Origin: DAOUMF01 sp034408935
Lineage (GTDB): Bacteria; Chloroflexota; Dehalococcoidia; SM23-28-2; RBG-16-64-32
Reading direction: 5' to 3'
Assembly: GCA_034408935.1 (NCBI GenBank)
Contig: DAOUMV010000016.1
Span: 1-56,162, forward strand
DNA length: 56,162 nt
This document shows, in pieces, positions 23,543 to 32,511 of this stretch (position 1 is its first letter; each line of letters opens with the position of its first letter). The translations under genes were made by a program, and so were the position numbers. The notes under the pieces are model-generated. The model saw only the letters and a program-made list of their open reading frames with translations. It made no database searches and was not told where the DNA came from.

Positions 23543-25042
23543 TCAGATGTCGGTGTCAGACCTGGTGAGAGCTTTCATCGGGGACTCGCGGATGGCTCGC
23601 CGGTATAGCAAGAAAACGCACAAGCCACCAAGCATCCAGGCCAGGCCCAGATACCTGCTGAGGGGTTGATTGATCGCCACTACAGCCCAGGCGGACATCG
23701 TACCCATCAGGCCAACGACGGCGGGCAGAGGGATCTCCCGTCCCCGCAGCCGCAGACCGAACGGAACCTTGAAGGGCCTCGACATCTGGGGCTCTTTGAT
23801 CCTCAGCGCGATGATGGAGATGTGGGCGAAAGAAAAAGTCAGCATCGCACCGAAGCTGTACACGCCCGCCAGGAGATCCAACCTCCCCGGAACTACCAGC
23901 AGGGCGGCAAACGCCGTGAATATCACGATCGCAACTGCGGGGGTCCTCCTCACCGGATGCAGGCGGCTCAGCAGGGGCGGCAGTTGACGGTGGCGCCCCA
24001 AAGAGTACGCCAGCCGCGACATGCCCATCATTCCAGCGTTGGTCGCGATGAGCAGAATGGTCGCGGCCAGTAAGCCCACCCAGACCGCGAAAGTGGCCTC
24101 AAGGACGCCGGGCAGGTGCTCTACGATTCCCAGTACCGGGTCCTCAACGAACTTCTCAACTAGGTCCGTAGTGAACTCGCCTTTTCCTGCATCGAAGGAC
24201 ACTGGCATGGCGCTCAATGCCACCAACGGGATCAGCGTGTACATCGCGAGTATCGTTACGAAAACTGACAGCATCGCTCGAGGCACGTTCCTGGACGGAT
24301 TACGCGTCTCTTCCGACAGGTTGGACATGGTCTCGATCCCCGTGAACGCGATCATAGCGATGGCTACGCCAACGGCCAACCTGTCCCACTCCGGTGCCTC
24401 ACCGAGATGTACGTTATCGATTATCGTCCTGAAGTTGAATAGGAAGATCAGACCCACCAGTACGAGCAAGGCCTGCGTCAGGAGATCCAGCCCCGCGAGG
24501 CCGATGTTTATCCGGGCCGATTCGCGAATGCCAAGTATGTTGATCGTCGCCAGTCCCCCTAGGATGGCAATCGCGGCAATGCTAGTGGCCGGCCATTCGC
24601 CCAGCGGCGGCACGAACACAGCCAGGTAGTGCGGGATCGCGAACGCCGATATGGCCATGGTGACAACATAGTTGAGGGCCAGCGCCCACCCGGCGATGAA
24701 GCTCACCAAGTCGTTGAACCCGCGTCGTGCAAATGAGCTGGCACCGCCTGCCTCCGGGATCGCTGTGGTCCCCTCAGCGTATGTCAGGGCAAGAGCACCA
24801 AACAGCAGCCCCGCGACAACAAAGGCCAGCGGCGTGAGACCCAGCGCGAATAGGGCCGTGACGCCTAGCGCGTAGTAGATCGAAGACCCCACATCGCCAT
24901 AGGCAGTGCTGAACAGCGCCGGCGCCCCCAAAACACGGTGCAAGGCCAGGCGGCGCGGCCGCGGCCGCCGCAGGAAGATGTCCCCTGGGCGGCGGCCGCG
25001 GTGGATCTCGGACGTGTTCGGCCCCTCCGTCGACTCTGCCAC
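23543..25042 (-). CDS. APC-superfamily amino-acid permease (tandem paralogue)
   Basis: 499 residues with the same plan as its downstream copy: VGSSIYYALGVTALFALGLT, TYAEGTTAIPEAGGASSFAR, AFTGIETMSNLSEETRNPSR and ATNAGMMGMSRLAYSLGRHR. The two differ most in loops (for example PVSFDAGKGEFTTDL against PVVEKADGGFTTDL) and at the C-terminus, so they probably diverged in substrate after duplication. GTG start without a clear ribosome binding site. A 112-bp gap separates the copies. Confidence 0.88.
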   Translation of the reverse strand: MAESTEGPNTSEIHRGRRPGDIFLRRPRPRRLALHRVLGAPALFSTAYGDVGSSIYYALGVTALFALGLTPLAFVVAGLLFGALALTYAEGTTAIPEAGGASSFARRGFNDLVSFIAGWALALNYVVTMAISAFAIPHYLAVFVPPLGEWPATSIAAIAILGGLATINILGIRESARINIGLAGLDLLTQALLVLVGLIFLFNFRTIIDNVHLGEAPEWDRLAVGVAIAMIAFTGIETMSNLSEETRNPSRNVPRAMLSVFVTILAMYTLIPLVALSAMPVSFDAGKGEFTTDLVEKFVEDPVLGIVEHLPGVLEATFAVWVGLLAATILLIATNAGMMGMSRLAYSLGRHRQLPPLLSRLHPVRRTPAVAIVIFTAFAALLVVPGRLDLLAGVYSFGAMLTFSFAHISIIALRIKEPQMSRPFKVPFGLRLRGREIPLPAVVGLMGTMSAWAVVAINQPLSRYLGLAWMLGGLCVFLLYRRAIRESPMKALTRSDTDI

Positions 25043-25129
25043 TAGGGGAAGTGCGGGACCCTGGCCATCGAGGCTAGGCTAGGCACGGCAGAGGCACTTG
25101 GGCTATCGGTCCCTGGCCCTGCGCTGCCC

Positions 25130-27580
25130 TCAGGTTCGCCCGGCGGCATCGCCATCGCCCCCATCGGGGGGCTCTTCCGGCGGAGGCGTCGGCGAAGCCA
25201 CAGGCGTCTCCGTGGGCACCGGTGTCGGCGTCGGCGAGGGTTCAGGCTTAGGCGTGGGCTTAGGCGTGGGCTTAGGTGTGGGCTCAGGCGTGGCCTCAGG
25301 CGTGGGCTCGCGTGTAGGCGTGGGCTCGCGCGGGGGCCGGGGCGTACGGGTGGGCTCAGGCTCCGGCGTCGCTGTGGGCGTGGGTGTGGTGTCCGTTGGG
25401 AACCTGGGCACTCTGGGCGTGGGCGTCGGCGTCGTCTCCGGTCCATCGCTGACAGGCCTCGGCGCCCGGCAGATCCCCGGCTTCGTAGGTTCCTCGTCCT
25501 CGACGAAGACCTCCATCCGCCCGCCGCACCAGGAGGTCACGATGCCATCCGGCACCTCGAACTCCGCATCGGGAATCTTCAGGTACTCGTGGGCCTGCTC
25601 CATGAACGTCTTCCAGATGGGGCCGGCGCCAGCGGAGCTGAAGGCGTTGTTGGCCATCGGCGTGTTGTCGGCATTCCCCATCCACACATCCACCGCCAGG
25701 CCGTCCGGCCCTGGCGTGTAGCCCAGCAGCACGTTATCGCGGAAGTCCTCGCTGGTCCCGGTCTTTGACGCGGCCGTCCGGCCGAAGGTGAGCTGACTCC
25801 AGCGGATCGCTTCATTGGAGAGGATATCCGTGATCATGTAGGCGTGCTCAGCCCTCACCACCTGCCGCTCCTCAGGCTTCTCGAACTCGTACAGGACGTT
25901 CCGGTTCGCGTCCTCGATCCGCAGCACGGACACAGGGTCCAGCTCGCGGAAGCCGTCCGGCAGGTCCTCCACCGTGGGCATGCCAAACATCTTGCCGTTG
26001 TTGGCCAGCACGCTGTAGGCGTAGGCCTGGTCAAGCATCTTCACCTCACAGGAGCCCAGGGTGATGACCGGCCCACAGTCGTTGCGCTGCAGGTCCGTAA
26101 TCCCCATGCGGTGCGCCGTCTTCTGGTACTCCGTGACCCCCACCTCCATCACGGTCCTTACCGCCGGCACGTTTACGGACTCTGAAAGCGCCTTGCGGAC
26201 CGTGATGTTGCCCAGATGGGCGAAGTTCCAGTTGTTCACGGCCCGCTGGTAGCCGCCCACGTCCAGCGTCAGCGGCGAGTCCTGCACGATAGTCGAAGGC
26301 ACCCATCCCTGCTCGAACGCCGTTAGGTAGGTGAACGGCTTCATCGACGAGCCGTGCGAGCGCTGGGCTGTCACGATGTCCACCTGACCCTCGATGTCGT
26401 CGCGGAAGAAGTCGCGGCTGCCCACGTAGGTCAGGATCTCCCCGGTACCGGTGCGGAGGGCCACCAGGGCACCGTTGTGCCCGCCGAACCGGTCCTCGTT
26501 CTGGCCGATGATCTCCTCCACTATCCCCTCGCCTATGCGCTGGAGGCCCATGTCCACAGAGGTGGTTATGCGCAGGCCACCCTGGAACACCACCTTGTCG
26601 CAGGATACGTTGCCCGGGGTATCGAACATCCCCTTCTCGCACATCTTGCGCACCTGGTCCTGTACGTAGAACACGAAGTGGGGCGCCTTGATGAAGAAGC
26701 CCGGGGTGTCGTACGTCAGCTCTTCGGCCGCCGCCGTCTCAGACTCGGCCTCGGTGATGTAGCCGTGCTTGACCATCAAGTCCAGCACTTCCTTCTGCCG
26801 CTCCTTCGCCCGCTCCAAGTTATCGGGCAGCACCGGCGTGTAGCGGCCGGGCGCCTGCGGTATGCCCGCCAGCATAGCCGCCTGGGCAAGCGTCAGGTCC
26901 TTGGCGGAAACGCCGAAGTAGCGCTGAGCGGCCCCCTTCACACCGTAGGCGAAGTTGCCGTAGTAGATGGAGTTGAGGTACCACCCCAGGATCTGATCGT
27001 CGGAGTAGCTGCGCTTCAGCTCCAGGGCGATCACCATTTCCTTAATCTTGCGTTCTATGCGACGGTCGAATCGCTCCCCCGGCTCGATGTAGACGTTCTT
27101 CACCAACTGCTGTGTGATGGAACTGCCGCCGCTGCCCTCCAGGAAACCTGGGCCGAAGGGGGTAAGGTTCTCCACAGCCGCCCTGAGCAGCCCCTTGAAG
27201 TTGACTCCCGGGTTGCTGTAGAAGCTGGCGTCCTCCGTGGAAACGGTGGCATCGATCATGTACTGCGATATCTCCTCCAGGGGCACCGGATCGCGCAGGC
27301 CGCCCAAGGGATCGATGTATGTGTACAGCTTCTCGCCGTTGCGGTCGTAAGCGATGCTCGCGCCTTTGGTGGAGCTGGCGATGGCCTCGTCCGGGGGCAG
27401 AAGGTCGTGGGCGTAGGTGCGGTAGATCAGGAAGCCCAGCACGCCGACGGTCACCAGGCTGCCCAGGAAGGCGACCACCCCCATGCTGAGAAGCCAGTGC
27501 CAGCGAGAGCGCATTAGACGGCTGCGCTGGTAGGCCGCCCGCTTCACGCGGTTTCGCCTGTACCTGTATATCCGTGCCAT
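25130..27580 (-). CDS. Class A penicillin-binding protein (PBP1A type)
   Basis: 816 residues. A cytoplasmic basic start and membrane anchor (WHWLLSMGVVAFLGSLVTVG, about 28-47) are followed by a GT51 glycosyltransferase domain (STEDASFYSNPGVNFKGLLR, GGSSITQQLVKNVYIEPGER). The transpeptidase domain has its active Ser in HGSSMKPFTYL (SxxK), the SVN motif, and KTGTSEDFRDN. It polymerises and cross-links peptidoglycan, consistent with a walled monoderm. The last 110 or so residues are Pro/Thr/Glu/Lys-rich TPxP repeats, a probable wall-spanning tail. It follows the methyltransferase gene by 7 bp. Confidence 0.95.
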   Translation of the reverse strand: MARIYRYRRNRVKRAAYQRSRLMRSRWHWLLSMGVVAFLGSLVTVGVLGFLIYRTYAHDLLPPDEAIASSTKGASIAYDRNGEKLYTYIDPLGGLRDPVPLEEISQYMIDATVSTEDASFYSNPGVNFKGLLRAAVENLTPFGPGFLEGSGGSSITQQLVKNVYIEPGERFDRRIERKIKEMVIALELKRSYSDDQILGWYLNSIYYGNFAYGVKGAAQRYFGVSAKDLTLAQAAMLAGIPQAPGRYTPVLPDNLERAKERQKEVLDLMVKHGYITEAESETAAAEELTYDTPGFFIKAPHFVFYVQDQVRKMCEKGMFDTPGNVSCDKVVFQGGLRITTSVDMGLQRIGEGIVEEIIGQNEDRFGGHNGALVALRTGTGEILTYVGSRDFFRDDIEGQVDIVTAQRSHGSSMKPFTYLTAFEQGWVPSTIVQDSPLTLDVGGYQRAVNNWNFAHLGNITVRKALSESVNVPAVRTVMEVGVTEYQKTAHRMGITDLQRNDCGPVITLGSCEVKMLDQAYAYSVLANNGKMFGMPTVEDLPDGFRELDPVSVLRIEDANRNVLYEFEKPEERQVVRAEHAYMITDILSNEAIRWSQLTFGRTAASKTGTSEDFRDNVLLGYTPGPDGLAVDVWMGNADNTPMANNAFSSAGAGPIWKTFMEQAHEYLKIPDAEFEVPDGIVTSWCGGRMEVFVEDEEPTKPGICRAPRPVSDGPETTPTPTPRVPRFPTDTTPTPTATPEPEPTRTPRPPREPTPTREPTPEATPEPTPKPTPKPTPKPEPSPTPTPVPTETPVASPTPPPEEPPDGGDGDAAGRT
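25251..25310 (-). repeat. Five imperfect 12-bp tandem repeats in the PBP tail
   Basis: On the plus strand the unit GGCGTGGGCTTA recurs five times with point changes (units at 25251, 25263, 25275, 25287 and 25299). Each unit encodes four residues of the Lys/Glu-Pro-Thr-Pro type in the PBP C-terminal tail. Such repeats can change copy number by slippage without shifting the frame. Confidence 0.8.
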
Positions 27581-27587
27581 GAAGAGA

Positions 27588-28331
27588 TCAGACCTTCCCT
27601 AGTACAACGAAGTGTGATAGCCCAAAGATTCGCAGCGGAGTCCGTTCCACCGGCTGTAGCACCGCCCGCAGCACTTTACCCAGCGCTGGGCGCCGTCCCA
27701 CCACGTGGTCGAACCCGGGGAATACGTATGTGTGCAACCGCTCCCGCAGGCCTGCCCGGCGGCACAGCCGTTGAATGTCCCTGCGCGTGTACGCCCTCGC
27801 ATGAGGCACTAGCCGGTCGCGGGCAGCATCCGGCAGCCAGTTCACCAGCGGCACGTTCCCGAATACGTACCGCCTCCCCAGGAACACGCCGTGCGTCTCG
27901 AACGGGTACAGCCGGTTGGGGCAGAAGATCACCGCCCTACCGTCCGGCCTCAGCACGCGCCGCGCCTCCCGCAGCGTCGCCAGATCATCCGCCACATGCT
28001 CGATGACCTCATGCAGCAGCACCACATCGAAGGTATCATCCCCGAAGGGGAGGTGCTCGCCCACGGAGAGCGCCAGGTTCGGCACCCGCTCCGCCCCCTG
28101 TCGCACACGCTCCGCGTCGATGTCCACCCCGCACACATCGCGGGAAAACTCCCGCAGCCGCCTGACGAACTCTCCCATCCCGCAGCCGACGTCCAGGACA
28201 CGCTTCCCCTCCAGCGGCACCTCCCTTCGCACCATCTCCAGTCGCCGCTCCAGCCCGCGCGTCCAGATCTGGCTGGGATGACCCAGAGAGGCTCGCTTAT
28301 CCACTGTCCCCACAGCCTGCTGCTCACTCAC
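27588..28331 (-). CDS. Class I SAM-dependent methyltransferase
   Basis: 247 residues from a GTG (VSEQQAVGTVDKRASLGH) with AGGA 9 nt upstream; an alternative GTG at 28373 adds 14 residues. Motif I is VLDVGCGMGEFVRRLREF. VCGVDIDAERV, HLPFGDDTFDVVLLHEVIEH and LREARRVLRPDGRAVIFCPN follow, typical of the Methyltransf_11 superfamily. The C-terminal part (YTRRDIQRLCRRAGLRERLH) resembles methyltransferases acting on lipids or quinones, but the substrate is unknown. Divergent from gatC and next to PBP1A, so a cell-envelope substrate is possible. Confidence 0.8.
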   Translation of the reverse strand: MSEQQAVGTVDKRASLGHPSQIWTRGLERRLEMVRREVPLEGKRVLDVGCGMGEFVRRLREFSRDVCGVDIDAERVRQGAERVPNLALSVGEHLPFGDDTFDVVLLHEVIEHVADDLATLREARRVLRPDGRAVIFCPNRLYPFETHGVFLGRRYVFGNVPLVNWLPDAARDRLVPHARAYTRRDIQRLCRRAGLRERLHTYVFPGFDHVVGRRPALGKVLRAVLQPVERTPLRIFGLSHFVVLGKV

Positions 28332-28397
28332 TGCAATCCATCCTATACGGTGTTCGAACCGAGGCTCAAACACCGGCCTTTCTGTAAAACGTCACGC

Positions 28398-28406
28398 TGC
28401 TATAAT
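28398..28406 (+). promoter_or_regulatory. Extended -10 promoter of gatC-gatA
   Basis: TGC-TATAAT (28398-28406) is a perfect -10 with the TGn extension, 41 bp before the gatC TTG. The -35 region (near 28378-28383) is poor, as is common with extended -10 promoters. Confidence 0.65.
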
Positions 28407-28447
28407 GGTTTCCAAGCTACCGCATATCGGCCGCAGGAGAGTTCCTC

Positions 28448-28735
28448 TTGCCTCTGACCCCGGAAGAAGTCAAACACATCGCTCGCCTTGCCCGCGTCGG
28501 CCTGAGTGAGGACGAGATGTCCCGCTTCCAGGACCAGCTCTCCCAGATCCTGGACTACTTCCAGCGCCTTCAGGAAGCGGACACGGAGAACGTCCCACCC
28601 ACCGCCCACACCCTCGCCATGCACAACGTCATGCGGGACGATGAGCCCCGGCCCTCCTTCGACAAGGAGGATATCCTGTCTAACGCCCCTCAGCGCGAGG
28701 GTGATCTCTTCCGCGTCCGCGCCGTGCTCGAATGA
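28448..28735 (+). CDS. gatC: Asp/Glu-tRNA amidotransferase subunit C
   Basis: 95 residues, TTG start with AGGAGAG 6 nt upstream. The sequence LTPEEVKHIARLARVGLSED, then FQDQLSQILDYFQRLQEADT and the C-terminal REGDLFRVRAVLE are textbook GatC. It stabilises GatA and GatB in the complex that converts Glu-tRNA(Gln) or Asp-tRNA(Asn) to the amide. It overlaps gatA by ATGA. gatB is not adjacent. Confidence 0.95.
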   Translation: MPLTPEEVKHIARLARVGLSEDEMSRFQDQLSQILDYFQRLQEADTENVPPTAHTLAMHNVMRDDEPRPSFDKEDILSNAPQREGDLFRVRAVLE

Positions 28736-30213
28736 CACCCCAACCCCTGCACTGGCTCACCGTCCACGAGGCCGCCGACCTCCTCTCCCGCCGCGAGGTC
28801 TCATCGGTGGAGCTCACCCGCGCCGCCCTGGAGCGCATCGCCTCCGTCGACGACCGCGTCCACGCCTTCCTCGCCCTCACCGAGGACGGGGCGATGGCCC
28901 AGGCCAGCGCCGCCGACCAGCGCATCGCCGCCGGCGAGGCCGGCCCCCTCACCGGCGTTCCGGCCGCCATCAAGGACGTGATCTGCACCAAGGGTGTCCG
29001 CACAACCTGCGGCTCCCGCATCCTGGAGAGCTTCGTCCCTCCCTACGACGCCTTCGTCATCGATCGCCTTCAGGAAGCCGGGTTCGTGATGCTGGGCAAG
29101 GTGAACATGGACGAGTTCGCCATGGGCTCCTCCGGCGAGAACTCCGCCTTCGGCGCCACCGCCAACCCCTGGGCTCTGGACCGCGTCCCCGGCGGATCCT
29201 CTTCCGGTTCCGCCGCCGCCGTCGCTGCCGGTATGGCTCCCTACGCCCTCGGCTCCGATACCGGCGGCTCCATCCGTCAGCCTGGCTCTCTCACCGGCGT
29301 CGTCGGCTTCAAGCCCACCTACGGCCGCGTCTCCCGCTTCGGCCTCGTCGCCTTCGGTTCCTCCCTGGACCAGATCGGTCCCTTCGCCCGCTCCGTCCGC
29401 GACGCCGCCCTCGTATTCGAGGCCATCGCCGGCCACGACCCCCGCGACGCCACCTCCGCCCCTCTCGATGTCCCCACCGTCACCGACGCCCTCACCCCCG
29501 ACCTGCGTGGCCTGCGCATCGGCGTCCCCCGCGAGTACTTCGTCGAGGGGATGAACGACGACGTCCGCCAGGCCGTCGACGCCGCTATCGACGAGATGGA
29601 GCGACTCGGCGCCGAGGTGGACCGTGAGGTCTCTCTCCCCTCCACCGACCACGCCCTGGCCGTCTACTATATCATCGCCCCCTCCGAGGCCTCGGCCAAC
29701 CTGGCCCGCTACGACGGCGTCAAGTACGGCTACTCCCACACCGAAGGCGAGAGCATGTGGGACAACATGGAGAAGACCCGCCAGTTCGGCTTCGGCGACG
29801 AGGTGAAGCGGCGCATCATGCTGGGCACCTACGCCCTCTCCGCCGGCTACTACGACGCCTACTACCTGAAGGCCCAGAAGGTGCGCACTCTCATCCGCCG
29901 CGAGTTCGACGCCGCTTTCGAGGACCACGACGTCCTCGTGACGCCGGTCTCGCCAACACCCGCCTTCAAGATAGGCGAGAAGGTGAACGATCCCCTCCAG
30001 ATGTACCTCAGCGACGTCTGCACCATCCCCGTCAACATCGCCGGCCTGCCGGGCATCTCCGTCCCTTGTGGCTTCAGCCAGGCGCCCGACGGCGCGAAGC
30101 TGCCCATCGGCGTTCAGGTTCTCGCCAAGCCGTTCGACGAGCCCACCCTCTTCCGCGTCGCCCACGCCTACGAGCAGGCCACCGACTGGCACAAGCAGCA
30201 CCCGGAGCTGTAG
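28732..30213 (+). CDS. gatA: Asp/Glu-tRNA amidotransferase subunit A
   Basis: 493 residues, full length for GatA. The amidase-signature Lys-cisSer-Ser triad is visible: AAIKDVICTKG (about 83-93), then GGSSSGSAAAVAAGM and GSDTGGSIRQPGSLTG (about 180-195). It releases ammonia from glutamine for transfer to mischarged tRNA. Overlaps gatC. The TATAAT immediately after its stop belongs to the next cassette. Confidence 0.96.
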   Translation: MTPQPLHWLTVHEAADLLSRREVSSVELTRAALERIASVDDRVHAFLALTEDGAMAQASAADQRIAAGEAGPLTGVPAAIKDVICTKGVRTTCGSRILESFVPPYDAFVIDRLQEAGFVMLGKVNMDEFAMGSSGENSAFGATANPWALDRVPGGSSSGSAAAVAAGMAPYALGSDTGGSIRQPGSLTGVVGFKPTYGRVSRFGLVAFGSSLDQIGPFARSVRDAALVFEAIAGHDPRDATSAPLDVPTVTDALTPDLRGLRIGVPREYFVEGMNDDVRQAVDAAIDEMERLGAEVDREVSLPSTDHALAVYYIIAPSEASANLARYDGVKYGYSHTEGESMWDNMEKTRQFGFGDEVKRRIMLGTYALSAGYYDAYYLKAQKVRTLIRREFDAAFEDHDVLVTPVSPTPAFKIGEKVNDPLQMYLSDVCTIPVNIAGLPGISVPCGFSQAPDGAKLPIGVQVLAKPFDEPTLFRVAHAYEQATDWHKQHPEL

Positions 30214-30217
30214 GCGG

Positions 30218-30223
30218 TATAAT
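30218..30223 (+). promoter_or_regulatory. Candidate -10 box of the TIR/RNase H cassette
   Basis: TATAAT lies 4 bp after the gatA stop and 58 bp before the next ATG, at a sharp switch to AT-richer sequence (TATAATTAACATTCTG). No good -35 is present upstream, as that region is coding. Confidence 0.4.
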
Positions 30224-30281
30224 TAACATTCTGAAGCCCTAGCAGCGGCCAATTCACAGTGTCCTCAGGGGGCAAGGCAAA

Positions 30282-30989
30282 ATGGCGCGATGGACAAAGG
30301 ACCAGGTAGAACAGCTACTCACTGAGAAAGGCTGGCTCAGCTCTGCAAGAGAAATCCAGAACGGAATCCAATACGCGCTAGTTGACGAGACGCGCGTCAA
30401 CTGGTACACGACGGGCCGGGTTACGCTTGGTGGAAAGGCATCCGAAATCAAATCCCAGGCGGAGTCCCTCTTTGCAGAGCAGCCAACAGCCAGTGGTGCC
30501 ACCACCCAAGAAGTTCGAACAGCCGATGAATCTCCTCCGCGCCGGGTGTTCATCGTGTATGGCCACGACAGCCAAGCACGAGAAGAACTGGAACTAATAC
30601 TGCGACGCTTGAGGTTGGAGCCCATCGTCCTGCAGAACATACCGGCTGGCGGAGACACTATCATAGAGAAACTGGAGACCCTCACTGAGGCTGACTTTGC
30701 CTGTGTACTTCTGACTCCCGATGATGAAGGACATCGCCACGGTCAGACAGATGAGATACGGCCACGAGCCAGGCAGAACGTAGTGCTGGAACTGGGAATG
30801 GTGCTGGCAAAGCTAGGACGAAAGCAGGTGGCGATCCTCGTCAAAGGTGATGACCTTGAAAGGCCGTCCGATATCGAAGGACTCATCTACTTGCCGTTTC
30901 ACAAGCGAGTCGATGAGACGAAGAACCATTTGGCCGCTAACCTGCAGAAGGCTGGGTTCCCAATTCAGGTTGAAGATCTGTTGCCGTAA
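30282..30989 (+). CDS. TIR-like nucleotide-binding domain protein with possible TBP-like N-domain
   Basis: 235 residues. Residues about 88-210 match the 'predicted nucleotide-binding, TIR-like' family (PF10137 type): RRVFIVYGHDSQAREELELI, VLQNIPAGGDTIIEKLETL, FACVLLTPDDEGHRHG and RARQNVVLELGMVLAKLGR. Glu 170 in VVLELG is the candidate NADase glutamate. The N-terminal NGIQYALVDETRVNWYTTGR (27-46) followed by VTLGGKASEI resembles the YxSGKVxxQGK pattern of TBP-like N-domains of RNase HIII; this is inference. AAGG lies 4-5 nt before the ATG. Codon use is unlike gatA. Likely an abortive-infection type effector; the RNase HI gene follows 16 bp later. Confidence 0.78.
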   Translation: MARWTKDQVEQLLTEKGWLSSAREIQNGIQYALVDETRVNWYTTGRVTLGGKASEIKSQAESLFAEQPTASGATTQEVRTADESPPRRVFIVYGHDSQAREELELILRRLRLEPIVLQNIPAGGDTIIEKLETLTEADFACVLLTPDDEGHRHGQTDEIRPRARQNVVLELGMVLAKLGRKQVAILVKGDDLERPSDIEGLIYLPFHKRVDETKNHLAANLQKAGFPIQVEDLLP

Positions 30990-31005
30990 GCCACAATCGT
31001 CGTGA

Positions 31006-31515
31006 ATGCAGATGCCCGATCTCAAGCACGTTACCATCTACACTGACGGAGCATGTATTGGCAATCCGGGCCCCGGCGGATACGGCGTTGTCCTCCTCTA
31101 CAAGGGCCACCGTAGGGAGCTGTCGCACGGTTACCGGAAGACCACAAACAATCGCATGGAGATCCTCGCCGCGATCGCCGGCCTGGAAGCCCTTAAGGAG
31201 CCATGCCGAGTGACGCTCCACAGCGACTCGCAATATCTGGTCAAGGCAATGCACCGTGGGTGGGCGAGGAAGTGGCGGTCAAATGGCTGGAGACGCAACA
31301 AGCGGCAACCAGCGCTAAACCCTGACCTGTGGGAGAGGCTCTTGGCCCTGTGCGAGCATCACGAAGTCGAATTCGAATGGGTCAGGGGTCACTCAGGACA
31401 AGATGAGAACGAGCGCTGTGACCAGTTGGCTCTTGAAGCGGCTAGGCAGCCAAGTCTGGAGGCTGACGAAGGCTATGAGGCACAGGCAAGAAGGCCTGAA
31501 TACACACTTATGTAG
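31006..31515 (+). CDS. rnhA: Ribonuclease HI
   Basis: 169 residues (163 if translation starts at the second or a later Met). All four catalytic acids are visible: Asp in YTDGACIGNPGPGGYG, Glu in NNRMEILAAIAGLEAL, Asp in LHSDSQYLVKAM, and Asp in HSGQDENERCDQLALEAA. It would cut RNA in RNA-DNA hybrids. There is no ribosome binding site in good position. Codon use is AT-richer than neighbours and similar to the TIR-like gene just before it, so the two probably arrived together. It may be the housekeeping copy or part of a defence pair. Confidence 0.9.
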   Translation: MQMPDLKHVTIYTDGACIGNPGPGGYGVVLLYKGHRRELSHGYRKTTNNRMEILAAIAGLEALKEPCRVTLHSDSQYLVKAMHRGWARKWRSNGWRRNKRQPALNPDLWERLLALCEHHEVEFEWVRGHSGQDENERCDQLALEAARQPSLEADEGYEAQARRPEYTLM

Positions 31516-31518
31516 ACC

Positions 31519-32511
31519 ATGACCGCCAGCCCGTCCGCAGCCCTCAGCGGCGACCCCCTGCCCTGGCTTCTGGAGCCGGAGGACCCCTCCGTCCGCTACT
31601 TCGCCCTCCGCGACCTCCTCGGACGTGGAGAGCACGATCCCGAGGTGCAGGCAGCGCGGGCCACCATCATGGAGAGCGAACCCATCCGAACCATCCTCGC
31701 CAACCGCCACCCCGACGGCTACTGGGTGAAGCCGGGCCAGGGCTATTCGCCCAAGTACACCGCCACCACCTGGCAACTCCTGTTTCTCGCGGACCTCGCC
31801 GCGGACGGCGCCGACGAACGCATCCGCCGGAGCTGCGAGTACGTTCTCGATCACAACCAGGCCACGAGCGGCGGCCTCTCCATCAATGGGACGCCCAGCG
31901 GAGTCGTCCACTGCCTCAACGGTAACCTCCTGTACGCGTTTCTCGCCCTGGGCCTGTCCGCCGACGACGAGCGCATTCAGCGGGCGTTGACCTGGCAGGC
32001 TGCGGCCATCCTCGGCGAGGAGACAACGTACTACAAGTCCGGCACCACCGGCCCCGGTTTCGCCTGCGTCGCTAACGCCGCCCTTCCCTGCGCGTGGGGC
32101 GCCGTCAAGGCCCTGAAGGCGTTCAGCCTCCTTCCGCCCGAGGCCCGCTCGTTGGGGGTAGCCAGAGCCATCGACGCTGGCGTCGACTTCCTCTTGAGCT
32201 ATGACCTGGCGAAGGCCGACTACCCCCACTACGAGCGCGTAAGCTCCAGTTGGTTCAAGTTCGGCTACCCCCTGAGCTACACTAGCGACATCCTGGAGGC
32301 GCTAGAGGTGCTGGCCTGCCTCGGGCAAGCCGGAGACCCACGTCTGTCCAACGCAATCGAATCAGTGCTCTCCAAGCAGGACAGCAAGGGCAGATGGAAG
32401 CTAGAACGGACGCTGAACGGCAAGATGTGGATCGACATCGAACAAAAGGGGCAGCCCAGCAGGTGGATCACCCTGCGCGCCCTCCGCGTCCTGAAGGCGG
32501 TGGAGGCATGA
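31519..32511 (+). CDS. Terpenoid-cyclase-like alpha/alpha toroid protein
   Basis: 330 residues with repeated helical motifs of the squalene-cyclase/prenyltransferase toroid type: QLLFLADLAADGADERIRRS, GNLLYAFLALGLSADDERIQ, CAWGAVKALKAFSLLPPEAR and DILEALEVLACLGQAGDPRL. No DXDD cyclase motif is present, so it is unlikely to be a true terpene cyclase. Similar proteins are often labelled 'squalene cyclase-like' in Chloroflexota. It starts 3 bp after the RNase HI stop and overlaps the next gene by ATGA. High GC codon bias shows a return to native sequence. Confidence 0.65.
   Translation: MTASPSAALSGDPLPWLLEPEDPSVRYFALRDLLGRGEHDPEVQAARATIMESEPIRTILANRHPDGYWVKPGQGYSPKYTATTWQLLFLADLAADGADERIRRSCEYVLDHNQATSGGLSINGTPSGVVHCLNGNLLYAFLALGLSADDERIQRALTWQAAAILGEETTYYKSGTTGPGFACVANAALPCAWGAVKALKAFSLLPPEARSLGVARAIDAGVDFLLSYDLAKADYPHYERVSSSWFKFGYPLSYTSDILEALEVLACLGQAGDPRLSNAIESVLSKQDSKGRWKLERTLNGKMWIDIEQKGQPSRWITLRALRVLKAVEA

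Noticed and set aside
25251..25310. Regular repeats suggesting a CRISPR array
   Set aside because: They are 12-bp in-frame coding repeats without spacers, encoding a Pro/Thr tail.
26354..27517. 387-codon plus-strand open frame opposite PBP1A
   Set aside because: Antisense shadow of an intact PBP with all motifs; no recognisable product.
28340..28380. Sequence GGTTCGAACACCG (minus strand), like a tRNA T-arm
   Set aside because: The T-loop pairing fails (position 61 does not pair with G53) and no acceptor or anticodon stem fits.
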